The notes below the pieces were generated by a model. The model was not told where the DNA came from. It saw only the letters and a list, made by a program, of their open reading frames with translations, and did not search any database. This document shows positions 20,228-32,079 of a stretch of DNA of 64,000 nt, one piece after another. The stretch is from Calcarisporiella thermophila CBS 279.70 (lineage: Eukaryota; Calcarisporiellomycota): NCBI RefSeq assembly GCF_041956535.1, contig NW_027192204.1, forward strand, positions 375,140-439,139, given 5' to 3'. The first letter of the stretch is position 1; each line of letters starts with the position of its first letter. The position numbers were made by a program, and so were the translations under genes.

Positions 20228-22214
20228 ATGCCTCTATCCGGCGAGAGCAATAGTAGAAGACTCGGGGGCGCCAAGTCTGCGCCGCAGTTTGTACGAAAGC
20301 TTCTTCGGTAGGTGTTAGTTTGCTTGTTTTTGACGTGCTTGAGTAAGCTCATTCCACAACCTGAAGCTAATTTAAGCTGTTCATACCTCTCTCTTACCCT
20401 CCTCCCCCACCTTCCCCTTCGCCGAAAGGCTGCTCGAGGACCGAAACTTTGAACACATTGTCAGCTGGGGTCCCAATGGAGACACATTCATTGTCAAGGA
20501 CACCACGGAATTTCAGAATAAAATCTTGCCGCAGTTTTTCAAGCATAGCAATTTCGCCAGTTTCGTGCGCCAGCTGAATAAATACGATTTTCGCAAAATT
20601 AAAAATCCTGAAGACCGGCGAAGTTCGGCCGGATTTGGAGTGTGGGAGTTCAAACATCCAAATTTCACGTATGAAAAGCGGGATAGACTAGATATGATCA
20701 AGGTAGGGCACCCCCCATCTCCGAGTGCCGTGGCTCTTCCCGCCCCCATTTAACCCCCCTCCTAATCTCCCGACTTGTAGCGCAAATGCTCGGGCATCAA
20801 GAAACCCATACCCCCCGAGCTCCAGAGCCCGGACGATGACACCTCATCCAACCTCCACAAGGAGGTCGACGAACTCCGCTGCACCAACGAGGAGATCCTC
20901 AAGTATCTTCGCGAGCTCTCCCGCAACTACCAGCTGCTCCTCGACCGATTCGAAACCATCGACCGCAGATGCTCGCATCAAGACAAGCTAATTCAGCAAT
21001 TGATGCGCGCGCAGGAGCCTTTGCTCTCCGCGCGGAGACATTTTGACCCCGAACCGTCTCCTAGCGGCCCGAGAGAATTCCAAGTGCAGCCCCAGCTGGG
21101 GAAGATGTCAGATGCGCAGCCCACCGATGATCGCCTGGAACGGGCAATGAGAAGCCCCTTCCTCCGTCAACAGCGGAATCAGCTGATGCCACAGGGCCAG
21201 AAATGCGAAGCGTCTTTGCCTGCGCAGCACAGTGAAGCCATGGAAAAGAAATCTTGCGCCACTCTAGGAGAGAATGGTGATGCGGGGGCCGGTCATGCTG
21301 AATACCCAGGGGGATTCGAGGCGATTCTTTCAAGCGCCGCCCCTCTTCCCGCATCGCTGACATGCTTCTTCGACGAGTCGCCTCATCCCTCCTCGCCCTC
21401 GTGGTCCGTGGTGTCACCCGATCACCGCAAGTTTTCTGAAGATAACAAACATCCTCCCTCCTCTTCCTCCTCCTCCTCTTCTTCCTCCTCCTCTTCCTCG
21501 TCCTCCTCCTCAATCCCTCCCACCACCATCACATCGCTGGCGATGGACCGCAAGCGCTTCTCCGATCCTCTCCCCTCTCCTAAACCCTCTAAGCGCCTCA
21601 AAGAGGAAGATTCGCTCGCTAGTAGCCCGGCTGACGCGGATATCTGGATTGTCCCTCCCCGCGTCCTTGTGGTCGAAGACGATACCATCGCTCAGTCCAT
21701 CTGCTCTAAGATTCTTGCCGCTTGCGGCTGCAATAGCGAAATCGTCAGCAATGGCTTCGAGGCCGTCAGCCGCGTCAAACTTACCAAATATGATATAATA
21801 TTTATGAATGTTTCGCTCTCCACCCTCGACGGGGTCAGTGCGACCAGCCGGATACGACAATTTGATACTCTCACCCCCATTATCGCCATGACTTCCAACG
21901 TGAGCGATAACGACATCATCACCTATGTGGCCAACGGGATCACGGATATTTTGCCGAAACCGGTGGGGCATGAGGCGATAGACGGAATCCTGGAACGCCA
22001 TTGCTATCTCCTGCGCAAATCCGCCTCGTCTCCCGTGGCTCCCGTGGCGACCACTAAGATGCTCCCTCCTCCCATGGCTAGAAAATCCCCTGCGCCGCCC
22101 CTCTTTGTCGACCTCTCTTTCCAAAACTTTGGGGGGAGTGAATACTCGCGCGAGAAAGAGGTCGCCATGCAAATTCAGCGAACCAGCTCCGGAATGATCA
22201 GCCTGTTGCCATAA
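20228..22214 (+). CDS. SKN7: SKN7/Prr1-like HSF-domain response regulator with altered receiver
   Basis: Three exons: 20228-20307, 20429-20702, 20781-22214, 595 residues. An HSF-type DNA-binding domain occupies about residues 17-118 ([46 protein letters not shown]). A coiled coil follows (about 130-190), then a Ser/Pro-rich middle with a poly-Ser tract (TCC/TCT repeats, 21459-21512). A CheY-type receiver domain (about 412-525) is at the C-terminus. HSF domain, coil and receiver in that order is diagnostic of Skn7/Prr1, the regulator of oxidative, osmotic and cell-wall stress in the fungal phosphorelay. The receiver keeps its acidic pair (D418, D419), the conserved Thr (T489) and Lys (K511), but the phosphoacceptor position reads [11 protein letters not shown]: Asn461 instead of Asp. 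It may therefore not accept phosphate. Confidence 0.93.
21459..21512 (+). repeat. TCC/TCT trinucleotide repeat coding poly-Ser
   Basis: Triplet run inside the SKN7-like gene giving an uninterrupted serine stretch in the linker between the coil and the receiver. Confidence 0.9.
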
Positions 22215-23343
22215 TGCCCGTCGCCATGCTCTAGTGGGGAGTGCATGATTTTCCATGTTGGTCCGAGACGGTGTCGCAGCACATGGCTTAGCTGGAAGAG
22301 GGATGAACAAATTCTTGAGGCAGTGGTTGTTGTTGTTTATTTTAAAAAGCTGTCGTCATGATTGGCGTGTTGTTTTAGTAGCTGTGGAAGCAGTCGTAGT
22401 ATTAGTAGTTGTAGTTGTAGGACTTGGGCTGTATTTTGCATTGGTCGCGGTTGCCCGTTGCTAATCTGTTTCGCCATCACCACCACCACCACCACCACCA
22501 TTGTTTCCTTATTATGCCCTCGACTACCCCTCCTCCTCCCCCCTACTACCTTTTTTATATTATTTATATATATTAATTGTGTATTATTCAATTTGTGTTC
22601 TCTTCTGTGAGTTTCTTTTTTCCCCCTCCCACCCCCTAAAGCTGTATATATCAAAATACTATTTATTTAAAGTGCCCTCTTCTTTTTTTCCGTTCTATTA
22701 TCCCATTTTTTATTGTCCCCTCCTCCGTTAACAATGAATTGTACAAAAATGATTAACTGAGCCTGGATGGATCTTGGATACGATCGAATAAGTGGTACTC
22801 GTGTGCTCCTTAAACAACATAATCCACCGAGCTACGTATTTCCACTAGATCACTTTGTCAAACCACCTCAAACTCCCGCGTTATCTTAGTAAATCACAAG
22901 GTAAACCGGCTCCTCGTTTAGCTTTGGTTTAGGTTAGCTCCCCTTACGAGGATCAAGACACTCAAAGCCCTTCAGCCACAATTTTCCTGTGCTATTGAAT
23001 CTTGGTGGAAAAAAGAGGGTCTTGGAAAAAATAGAAAATAAGAGCCATTTTCTCTCTTTGATTGCTTCTCATTCTACAGCCCTGATACGATTCTCTCCTT
23101 CCGCATCCTCCCCCTCCTTATCCCCCTATCTCCATTTGAGAGAATCGCTTATTCGATATACCCTATCTTGTCATCCAACGACATTCACTCATAAACGTTA
23201 CTTTCAATCCAATTCTCTGACGCGTCGCGAAACTCAGTTGGCTTTTAATTTTTAACAAAAAGGATACATATTCATTTTCGCGTGAATAGAGGAGCATCGG
23301 AACGCGATACTAGCCCATCCGCTCATTTTTCATTGTCACGCTC
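22215..23343. other. Intergenic
   Basis: About 1.1 kb without a supported gene. It contains a CAC/ACC microsatellite at 22476-22500 and T/C-rich stretches. Confidence 0.5.
22476..22500. repeat. CAC trinucleotide microsatellite
   Basis: Eight CAC units in the 3' region of the SKN7-like gene; not in a supported coding frame. Confidence 0.85.
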
Positions 23344-25376
23344 ATGGTATGGCTTTGTTTTGGAATATTTTGTCGTCCGGCCTAGTTCTAATTATTGGAG
23401 GATGATCGCATTAGTCCAGAAATTCAGATCCGGAGGAATTCTACGTGAGACAGGATAGAATTGGAAAGGGATCGTTTGGTGAGGTGTATAAAGGGTGAGC
23501 ACACGAATGGGCGATCCCCGTGTTCCTGTCTTATCTATTGACTTGGCATCAAATCCATTTTTTTCAGATTTGACAAGCGGACACGCAAACCTGTCGCCAT
23601 CAAAATCATAGATTTAGAGAGTGCTGAAGATGAGATTGAGGATATCCAGCAGGAGATAGCTATTCTCGCTCAGTTAGACTCGCAATATATCACCAGGTGA
23701 ATGTTATCTGGAGGAGTTTCGTGTTTGCTTGGCCTCTTCATCTCATACTTGACAATATAGATACTATGGCGCATACCTGAAAGGATCCCACCTCTGGATT
23801 ATCATGGAGTACTGTTCTGGAGGATCGTGTTCGGATTTGGTATGTTGATTGGGGGTCGGAGGTTTTGCTTGGCCCTCTCTTTCTCTTTTTCAATGGAAGC
23901 ATCTTTTATCTAACCGCTTTCACGCTTCGTTGTCGGATCCTAGATGAAAGCTGGAACTTTCCGTGAGGAGTATATTGCCATCATTCTACGCGAGCTGCTT
24001 CGTGGGCTGCATTATCTGCACTCTGAGGGAAAACTGCATCGAGACATCAAGGCGGCCAACGTTCTGCTCAATTCAATGGGGGATGTCAAGCTGGCCGACT
24101 TTGGGGTGTCGGGCCAGATCACCGCCACTCTGACGAAAAAGAACACGTTCGTCGGGACGCCATTCTGGATGGCCCCTGAGGTGATCAAGCAGTCGGGCTA
24201 CGACCACAAGGCAGACATCTGGTCGCTAGGCATCACGGCCATCGAGATGGCACAAGGCGAACCCCCCTATGCCGATATGCATCCGATGAAGGTCCTGTTC
24301 TTGATCCCGAAAAATGCCCCCCCGCAACTCGAGGGGAACTTTTCGAAAAACTTCAAGGAGTTTGTCTCCCTGTGTCTACAACGGGATCCGGTGCTGCGGC
24401 CCTCCGCCAAAGAACTGCTGAAGCATCGTTTTATCAAGGGTGCCAAGAAGGTGTCCTATCTGACGGAGCTGATCGAACGGTATGACCGTTGGCGGGCCGA
24501 GGGCGGGCGACAGGACCACGACTCGGATGATGCTGAAGACGAGCGCGTGGAAGAGAATGGAGAGGGCGGCTGGGATTTCGGAACCATGCGTCCCGCGAAG
24601 CCTACGAGCCCTCTACCCCCGGTGCCAAAAGCAAACCACCCGCCCCCAACTCCGTATCGGGCAGAGGTGATGGTGGCGGGGGAGAAGCTTCGGCACGTGG
24701 GAGGCGAGCTGGCGAAAGCGGCCGAAGAGGATACAGGCTACGACGATGGCGAAGACGACGCGTATGGTACCACCAAAAGAGTACCCCTGCCTGCGGAAGC
24801 AGCTAGCAAGCCATCCTCTGTAAGGGTCATTGCCTTAAATTTTATTAACCTTTGGAAACGCTAACGCTTATCCCTGTGGATGTGTTCGTGTATTTCTCCA
24901 CCTACATGCATTAGAATTCACGTACGACCGATTCGGGGTATAATTCCAACACCAATAGCGGGAAAACTTTTCCTCGGCCGCCCTTATCGCAAGTGAAATC
25001 CTCAGCATGGGCGCAGTCTCCTTCGCAACTCTCCTCCCCTTCTCCTCAATTATACTCGCAAGCACCGGCGTCCCCTATCCCGCCCCAGCAGCAACTCGGT
25101 GCGGCATTTGCGGGCACGGGCTCGCCCGCCCACCATTCTTCCTCTTCGCAACAGAACACGGCGCGACGAACGAGCGTGCCCCCCGTCCCTGCCATGACCA
25201 CCCTGAAAACCTATCTGGAGCCTCCGCTTCAAGAGTTGCGCAGCAGCGCACCCACCGCGCAAGCCCAGCGTGCTCTTGACAGTCTGCGTGCAGCCTTTGA
25301 GGAGGCCGAGAGGGAGTACCCTGGTGTGTCGCGGCTATTTCTACGAAAGGTGAAGGAGAGGATGGAGAGCAACTGA
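23344..25376 (+). CDS. Ste20/GCK-type protein kinase (GCK-III-like)
   Basis: Six exons: 23344-23346 (ATG only), 23415-23494, 23568-23696, 23761-23839, 23944-24819, 24915-25376, 542 residues. The kinase domain starts almost at once ([20 protein letters not shown]) with [29 protein letters not shown] and the GCK signature [13 protein letters not shown]. An N-terminal kinase followed by a short regulatory tail is the GCK-III layout (Mst3/4, Sid1, Nak1/Kic1), acting in septation and polarity networks with Mo25-type partners. The tail has an acidic segment, a Ser/Pro/Gln-rich stretch and a helical C-terminus ([20 protein letters not shown]) that may be a dimerisation module (inference). The start is inferred: the first coding exon must be ATG followed directly by a GTATGG donor, because upstream frames are closed and TCC AGA AAT follows the TTAG acceptor in phase. 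Confidence 0.9.
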
Positions 25377-26309
25377 AAAGCGAGGAGGTGAAGCCGAAGC
25401 AAGCTATATCATGTTGTCCTGATTCCATTTGGTATGAGTCCCTCCCATGTTCATTATTTTTGATAGGTTTTTTTCCCTTCCATGTTCTATATTGACTCTT
25501 CATTTATTTTTTTCTTCCAACTCTCTCTCTACCTCTCTTTTCTTTTCTTGCTTTCCTCTCTCTCTCCCTCCCCCCCCCCAGAAATGCTACCCCGAGTCAA
25601 GTGTCATCTCTGTGAGCTTTTCCCTATTCCTATCTTTATGACCCTTTATTTGATAACACCTGAGAAGATTCACTCTTCCCTTCCAATGCATTATATAAAT
25701 TTCATTATTCCTTATTCCTTCGCATTGGACGAAGAGGAGGATGGAGGGTGACCCTGGATAACATACGCTCTTGGTCTTGGCAGCTGAAGGTTTGCCTCTT
25801 CCCACGATTGATAGGAAAAAGACAGGCCTTCCAAGAGAGTTTCATCAGCTTAAAGTTTCAGATTTCACTTGTATCCCAATCTTTCTGAATCCGGGGGGAG
25901 GGAACACAATAAAAGAAATTGGGTTTTCTTTATCCTTCCTCATTTTTATTTTCGAGATACCCATCCTGGTTTGGTTCGAGAAGAGACAAAGGGGGCAAAA
26001 GATTTCGCGATTAAAAAGAAAGCAAGGGAAAACGGCTTCTTTGTTCGCCAATCTTTGTATCCATTGATGTACGCGTTGATTGCTTGGATTCCATCTACTT
26101 TTTAATCTATTAAAATATAGATGGCCCATCTTTTCCCGCCTCTTTTACATCTGTGCATCTTTTAATCCCGTCGATGCTTTTCATCCTAACTTAATTTAAT
26201 CCAGCTCTATAAATATCGTGTACTATTTTTTTCTATATATCTTTGACACACATATATACTCTTATATTTAAATTCCTAGCGTGGATTAGATTCCCACCCA
26301 CAAGTGTCC
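25377..26309. other. Intergenic
   Basis: About 930 bases, T/C-rich near 25500-25580 and AT-rich near 26200-26280 with TATA-like sequence before the arrestin start. No gene seen. Confidence 0.5.
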
Positions 26310-27841
26310 ATGGTCGGCCCAAGCTCTACTCTCGCGCGCATTTTCACTAATACCTCCTCGTCGTCTGGCGCCTGCCCTCCCAGTGTCCAAGTGCGCCCCC
26401 ATGCAAACACGCTCCTTGTACAAAAGCTTAATCTCGCGAACCCTAAACCTTACTACCTCCCAGGACAATCGCTGACTGGCACTCTGTCACTCGAAGTGTT
26501 CAATGAGGAGGGCCTCGAGGTGTCATGGTGTAGAATTGGATTCAAGGGGCGTGCAAGCGTGGAATGTCCGCTCAAGGGTACTATTGCGTGCATCGGAGAT
26601 GATGTTAAATTAACCAAGGTTGTGCTGGAGGTCACGAGAACGTTAAGACGTGTCAGTCGGGAGGGTGCTGCTGGTGAAGGGCCGGGAGCGGCCAGCCGAC
26701 CCGGGGAGGCCCGAGGAAATGAGGGCGAAGGGACGCAGCCGCGGGAGAGTCAGAGCCGACAAGACAGACGGACAAGGAGTGCCCATCGTCGCCAATGGAT
26801 CCGGCTGAATCCCGGCCGGGTCTATACCGTCCCCTTCAGTCTCTACATCCCCGGCCGATTCACAATGCCGGGAAGCATGAACCTCTCCTGCCTAGACATC
26901 CGGTATGTGTGCGAGGCGTTGACCATCTATCGCCCCGCCTCGCGTCCTGCCGACGACCCTGCCGAGCAGGGGCCCGATGAGATCGCGGACACCTGGGAGG
27001 AGGAGGTGAAGAAGGTGGGGCGATGCATCGCCATGGTCGAGTTGCCTATTCGTATAGTCCCGCTCCTGTTTGTCAACGAAGAGTCGCTGTGCTGCCCTGT
27101 CATCTCTCCGCCGCAGTACGCGGTGTTGAGGCGGGGGTGGCTGCTGCACCAGCGAGGCACCAAGATCGAGGCTGCTGCGTTCCTCCCGCGGCGTGGGTTC
27201 ACCCCGGGCGAGATGCTCCGCGTATTAGTTCGCTTTCGGATCTGCGAGCAGAATGCGTCGGGGCCGTGCGGGTGGAACAACGTCACCGTCACCAGCATCC
27301 TGCGGCGCCATGTCATTGTGATGGAGGGCCTGAATGAGATCCTGGAGCGCGACAAAATTGCCATCGGGCAAGGCACGGGCAGCTTCTCGCTGTCTCAGGG
27401 GCAGCCGATCGAGGAGATCATCGTCTCGTGCCCGGTCAAACTCCCCGAAGACATCCCCCTGTCGGTTCTCTCGAGCATGACCCGTGGCCGAATCTCGGTG
27501 CAATACACCCTCTCCATTCTGGCGGTGGTGACCCCACGGGAGAGTGCCAAGGCCGGCGGGGTGAAGCTGAAGCTGGGTTTGCCCGTAGTGGTTGCCGGGG
27601 CCCGAATTTCAGGAGGAGAAGGAGCTATGAGGCTGATGCTGGAGAGCGAGAGGGGAGGGGGCGAGGAGGAGGGGGAGGAGGGGGAGAGCGATGCGGAGGA
27701 TTCAGAGGTGCGCCGGCTGCTCCCTCCCCCTCCGCGGCCGTCCCCATGGCCCAGGCCGCCGCTCCTCCCGACCTCCACTCGCGGCCTCCGCCGTATTTTG
27801 ATCTGGGGTCGGATTCCTTAGAGCCTCCACCATACATGTAA
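26310..27841 (+). CDS. Arrestin-related trafficking adaptor with PPxY motifs
   Basis: Two exons, 26310-27707 and 27755-27841, give 494 residues. The N-terminal arrestin lobe (about 45-280) contains PYYLPGQSLTGTLSLEVFNE and YTVPFSLYIPGRFTMPGSM, interrupted by a Gly/Arg/Gln-rich insert. The C-terminal lobe (about 290-430) contains RRGFTPGEMLRVLVRFRICE. A Glu/Gly-rich linker leads to a tail with two PPxY motifs (RPPPYFDLG and EPPPYM at the very end), the docking site for Nedd4/Rsp5 ubiquitin ligases. Such ART proteins sort plasma-membrane transporters into endocytosis. The tail depends on a 47-nt intron (27708-27754, GTGCGC..CCCAG); without it the frame ends at 27821 with no PPxY. Two PPxY motifs in the alternative frame strongly favour splicing. 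Confidence 0.88.
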
Positions 27842-28317
27842 AACCGCATTAACTGTTTTAATATAATTCTCGCTTGATCCCATTTGGCAGCCAGAGGAGA
27901 GAGCTTTTTCATTAGCCTAACCCCCTTCCACAACCACTAACCCCCTTTGAACCGATTTTGTCATGGGTCCCACCGATATGGAAGAAAGGGGAAAAAAATT
28001 GCTGCGAATAGGCGGCGACAGATCATGGCTGATAAGCCTGTTCGGGAGGAAACCTCACCTATCACATGCAATTAAGATACCGCTGTATATGACGTTACCA
28101 TCGAACCCTTCCCACTTTGCGCACTGCGCGCTTTTTATTACCATCTAAACTATAGATAACCCAAATGTGGAAAAACAACTAATTTTGCAGCGTCTTCCTA
28201 TCCCGCTCCTCCTCATTTCAAACCTCTTGTCCTGCTTTTCTGCTCCATCCCCCATCCCCTCTCCTCCGCTCTCCCTCCCCCTGCCCCCTATTCTCCCTCC
28301 TGCCCAAAACCACAGCC
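27842..28317. other. Intergenic, MPP alpha promoter
   Basis: No gene seen. Pyrimidine-rich from about 28195 up to the ATG at 28318. Confidence 0.5.
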
Positions 28318-30060
28318 ATGTCCATCAATTCAAGACTCTCATCCCACATTTGCAAATCTCAGCAATGGCACCGTCGCTCCACACACACCCTCCACAACCT
28401 CGACCGCAATCCACTAACTAAAGTAAGAGAAAATATTGACAAGCTAATGCTTTCATACGGGGGCGAAAAAAGAAGAGGAGAAGGAGAGGAGAGAGAAAGA
28501 AGAAGCAAAAGTGGAAGAAGGGAAAGCCCCCTAGGTAGAAGAGCATAGCTTCATGTATTTCTTCTTGCTTTTAGTACAATACTCAAGTGTGCGAGGATGG
28601 AACCCTGATAACCAGACTCCCCAATGGGGTGCGGGTAGCAACCGAGCCTTCCTCGGGCCATTTCTACTCACTGGGCATTTTTGCCGAGGCCGGCTCCCGC
28701 TACGAAACGGCGAGGACGCGGGGTGCGTCCCACATCCTGGATCGGCTTGCGTTCAAGGTGGGCTTCTCTTTATCTCTCCCCGTCTGCGGCTGCTTGGGCG
28801 CTTGTACTAATTTTTTCTCTCCGTCTCTGATAGAGTACAAAAACGAGGACACAGGCACAAATGCTGGAGGATTTGCGATGCATGGCCACCTGCACAAGCT
28901 CGCGGGAAGCCATTGTTTACCAATGCCGCATCTTCAAGCGAGACCTCCGCCGTATGCTTGGGCTGCTCTCGGAGGTGGTGCGGTATCCCCGTATCTCCCA
29001 CGAGGAGGTTATCGAGCAGCGCAAAACCGCCGCCTATGAGCTCCAGGCTCTGCACGCCCACCCAGACGCGGTGCTGCCCGACATGGTCCACGCGGCCGCG
29101 TTCAGGAACAACACCCTCGGAAACCCACTGCTGTGCTCGCCCGAGAAGCTGGCTGGGATGACGCGCGAGACCCTTCGGCACTATCGCGACACGTGGTTTA
29201 AGCCGGATCGGCTGGTGGTGGCTGCCGTCGGCCCTAGCCACGAAGACATGGTGCGCTTCACGGAGGAGTGCTTCGGAGACATGAAGGTCACCGCCTGGCC
29301 GGGCGACTCGCCCTCCGCCAAATCGCAGCCCTCCGCAAACTCGAATTTCCCATTTTTGAAGATGATGACCCGGGCCGCGTCGTCCTTCCTCCCCTCTCCC
29401 CCCTCGACCCCCCGGGAGATGGCGCGACAGCGCGCCAAGTACACGGGCGGACGCATCTTCACCGCGACCAACGACCCACTGACGCACATCCAGCTGGCCT
29501 TTGAGGGCGTGTCGGTGCGTCATGAGGACATCTACACCGCGGCCGTCCTGCAGGTCTTGCTGGGCGGCGGCGGGGCATTTTCGTCGGGGGGCCCCGGAAA
29601 GGGCGTGCACTCCCGCCTCTACAAACGGGTGCTGCAGCGGTATGGGTGGGTGCACACTTGCCACGCCTTCAACTACAGCTACTCTGACGCCGGGCTTTTT
29701 GGGATTGCGGCCAGCACCCAGCCCCGGAACGCCGCCTACCTCGTTGACGTCATCGCCCATGAGCTGAACCAGCTCTCCCAGCCGGGCGGGTTACCGCCGG
29801 ACGAAGTCGAGCGCGCCAAAACTCGCGTAGCCTCCGGGCTTGCAATGGGGCTGGAGTGCAGCTCGACGGGGGTGGAGGATCTGGGGCGGCAGGTGCAGAT
29901 CCTGGGACGCCGAGTTGGAGTCCAGCAGATGTTGGAGAAGATTGCGAGGGTGACGAGCGAGGATGTGATGCGTCTGGCTGGCCGACTCCTAAATGGTCCC
30001 GTCACCCTGGTTGGGATGGGCGCCCCGGAAGGCATCGAGCGACTGCAGCTTCTTACATAG
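28318..30060 (+). CDS. MAS2: Mitochondrial processing peptidase alpha subunit
   Basis: Three exons: 28318-28422, 28575-28757, 28834-30060, 504 residues, all phase 0. The first exon codes a basic, hydroxylated N-terminus typical of a mitochondrial presequence. The core begins ITRLPNGVRVATEPSSGHFY. The alpha-type degenerate site RGASHILDRLAFKST stands where the beta subunit has HxxEH, so this is the non-catalytic subunit. The glycine-rich substrate loop is unmistakable (GGGGAFSSGGPGKGVHSRLY), and the C-terminal M16 half follows. MPP alpha binds presequences and presents them to MPP beta in the matrix. The linker after residue 255 is Ser/Pro-rich and lightly extended. The 3' neighbour, chitin deacetylase, is convergent. 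Confidence 0.96.
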
Positions 30061-30617
30061 CCTGCGAGCAATCCCGGGATTCATGTTTCTTCAAGGCAAA
30101 CAAAACAAAAATATTTGACAGCAAACAGGCATATTTGTTATTTTTTTTTATTTTTTCTTTTACCTATTTCCTCATTTCACCCGCGGGTCGACCCAAAAGG
30201 ATACACTAGTAATTGTATTTTGTTTGCACTCTTGTATTTGTTCCTAACCTGTCATCAAAGCATCCATTTCCTTTTTTATTCTTACTATATTATATATATA
30301 TATATTCTGCTTCTCCCTATTATTCCTTTCTTTTTTCCAATGCCGGGCCTTCTCCTTATTTCTAACGAGAAGAGTAAATTTGTCTCTGCTTATTTTATCA
30401 TTAAAAAAGAACAAAGCAATTAATATATAACTAAAAGATGGGAATGAAAGAACACTAAGAAAAAAGAGAAGGTTCAAGGGAGAAATATATATATAAAAAA
30501 AAACAATGTTATCGAGATGTGGTAAAGAAAGAGCTAGGAAAAGCTTCGTGAATCAGATAAATCTGAAGTGGGAAGAATGAGTGAGGGTCGCTAACACCCG
30601 ATCTATGGTTTGCGAAT
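30061..30617. other. Intergenic between convergent genes
   Basis: AT-rich 3' flanks, with T runs near 30140-30160 and a TA stretch near 30290-30305. No gene seen. Confidence 0.6.
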
Positions 30618-32079
30618 CTAAGCGAAAATGGAGAAGGCGGCCGCCACTGCCAGCGCCAACATGGCCTTGCCACTGACGGTGGAAGAGGCACCCGACACCT
30701 TGAAGGTGGAGCCACCGGGCGCAGAGCTAGGGTTGCCCGACTTCTGGCCGCCTGGAAGGGTGGTGTTGCCCTGGCCAAGCAGTTCGAGATATGGCGAGCC
30801 GTCGCCAATGCACTGAGGAACGGGCATCATCTGCAGTTTGTTCTGGATGGCGGCGGGCAAAATGTTTTGGATGGCGATTTGGACGGTCTGTGGGTAGAGG
30901 TCGTGCTCCAAGACGATGAAGCCGGTCTGCATCGACTGGATCTTGGGCAACCAGTTCGAGAAGTTGCCGATCACTTGCTGGGTCGTTACTTGCCCCGCGG
31001 GAATTTGCCAGTCTTGCGTGTCGAACCCGTCCGTCCAGATCACCGTCTTATAGCCGAGCTGTTTCATGATCGCACGCACGCGGTCGTCATAGTCGCCATA
31101 CGGCGGGCGCATGTAAACGGGCGTCACGCCAATGGTGTCTTTGATGGCCTTCTCCGTCCACTTGACCTCAGCGACGATCTGCTCGTTGGTGAGCGAGGTG
31201 AGAGGACTATGGGACCAGGTGTGGACGGCGATGTGATGGCCCTCCGCGTACTCTCTCCTCAGCACGTCCGGGTTTTGAATGACGCGCGAGCCAACGACAA
31301 ACATGGTGGATTTGATGTTGTTCTGCTTCAGATAGTCAAGCAGCTGCGGGGTATGAACGCTGGTTGGGGGGGGGGGGGAGAAAAGAGAAATTAAGGGATC
31401 TACATCTGACAGAAAAAAAAGCGGCTGCCACTTACGTTGGTCCGTCATCGTAACTATTCAACATGCACGTAAATGGATGCAATCAAACAAAGCACTCGTC
31501 AGCAATGCGCTTGACAATGGATTCAAAGAGAGGACACGAAAAAAGACACTTACGTTAAGCCCCATTGGGAGGTCTTTGGACAATATACAATGTCCTCGGG
31601 ACGAGTACACTTTTGGCACGTCCACCAGCATGCGTTGGGGTCTACCACCGAGTTCGCACATTCACCTAAGATGCAGAGCCAAAGAAAAGATGCATATTAA
31701 TCTAGGCCCGCAACCATACGTCGTATGCAGCTTGGATCGAATAATTACCATTTTTAGAGAGAGGGAGGGTGGGCACCTTGCTGAAATCAACCAATTTCAA
31801 CCACGCTTGCACCTCAGGACTATCTGTAGGCGGGACCTTATCCGGCGGCGGATAGCCCGCTACAGAGCCGGGCGGAAGGGCACCACCGGCGGGCGCGGAC
31901 GAGGCAGCAGGAGGAGCAGCGGAGGCAGCAGAGGAAGCAGCGGGCGCCGCAGCAGAAGAGGCGGGGCCCGATGGGGGCGCGGAAGCAGTCGCGGGGGCAA
32001 CTGCTTTGGCATCTTTCTTAGCGGCCAAGGTGCCGCTCACCAAGAGGAAGCAGGCAGCGAAGAAGGAAAGGTTCTTCAT
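30618..32079 (-). CDS. GPI-anchored chitin deacetylase (CE4, NodB domain)
   Basis: Four minus-strand exons: 32079-31749, 31665-31554, 31453-31436, 31359-30618, 400 residues. A signal peptide (1-19) is followed by an Ala/Ser/Pro-rich stalk and a Cys-rich pre-domain segment (ECANSVVDPNACWWTCQKC). The NodB domain has all five CE4 motifs: TYDDGP (Asp150/Asp151), HTWSH zinc histidines, RPPYGDYDD, DTQDW and LEHDLY. The C-terminus is Ser/Gly-rich and ends in a hydrophobic tail (GKAMLALAVAAAFSIFA), a GPI-anchor signal. It converts cell-wall chitin to chitosan at the cell surface. The third exon is only 18 nt (31436-31453) and carries the YDDGP residues of motif 1; all junctions use GTAAGT/GTAAGTG-like donors except the first (GTAATT). 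Confidence 0.95.

Noticed and set aside
21061-22310. Long minus-strand frames opposite the SKN7-like gene
   Set aside because: They are charged low-complexity or His/Arg-rich shadows of the poly-Ser and receiver coding sequence, with no domain.
28807-29760. 317-residue minus-strand frame opposite MPP alpha
   Set aside because: Codon-shadow of a GC-rich exon; no recognisable domain, while the plus strand is an unmistakable MPP alpha.
30867-31394. 175-residue plus-strand frame opposite chitin deacetylase
   Set aside because: Shadow of the NodB domain exon on the other strand.
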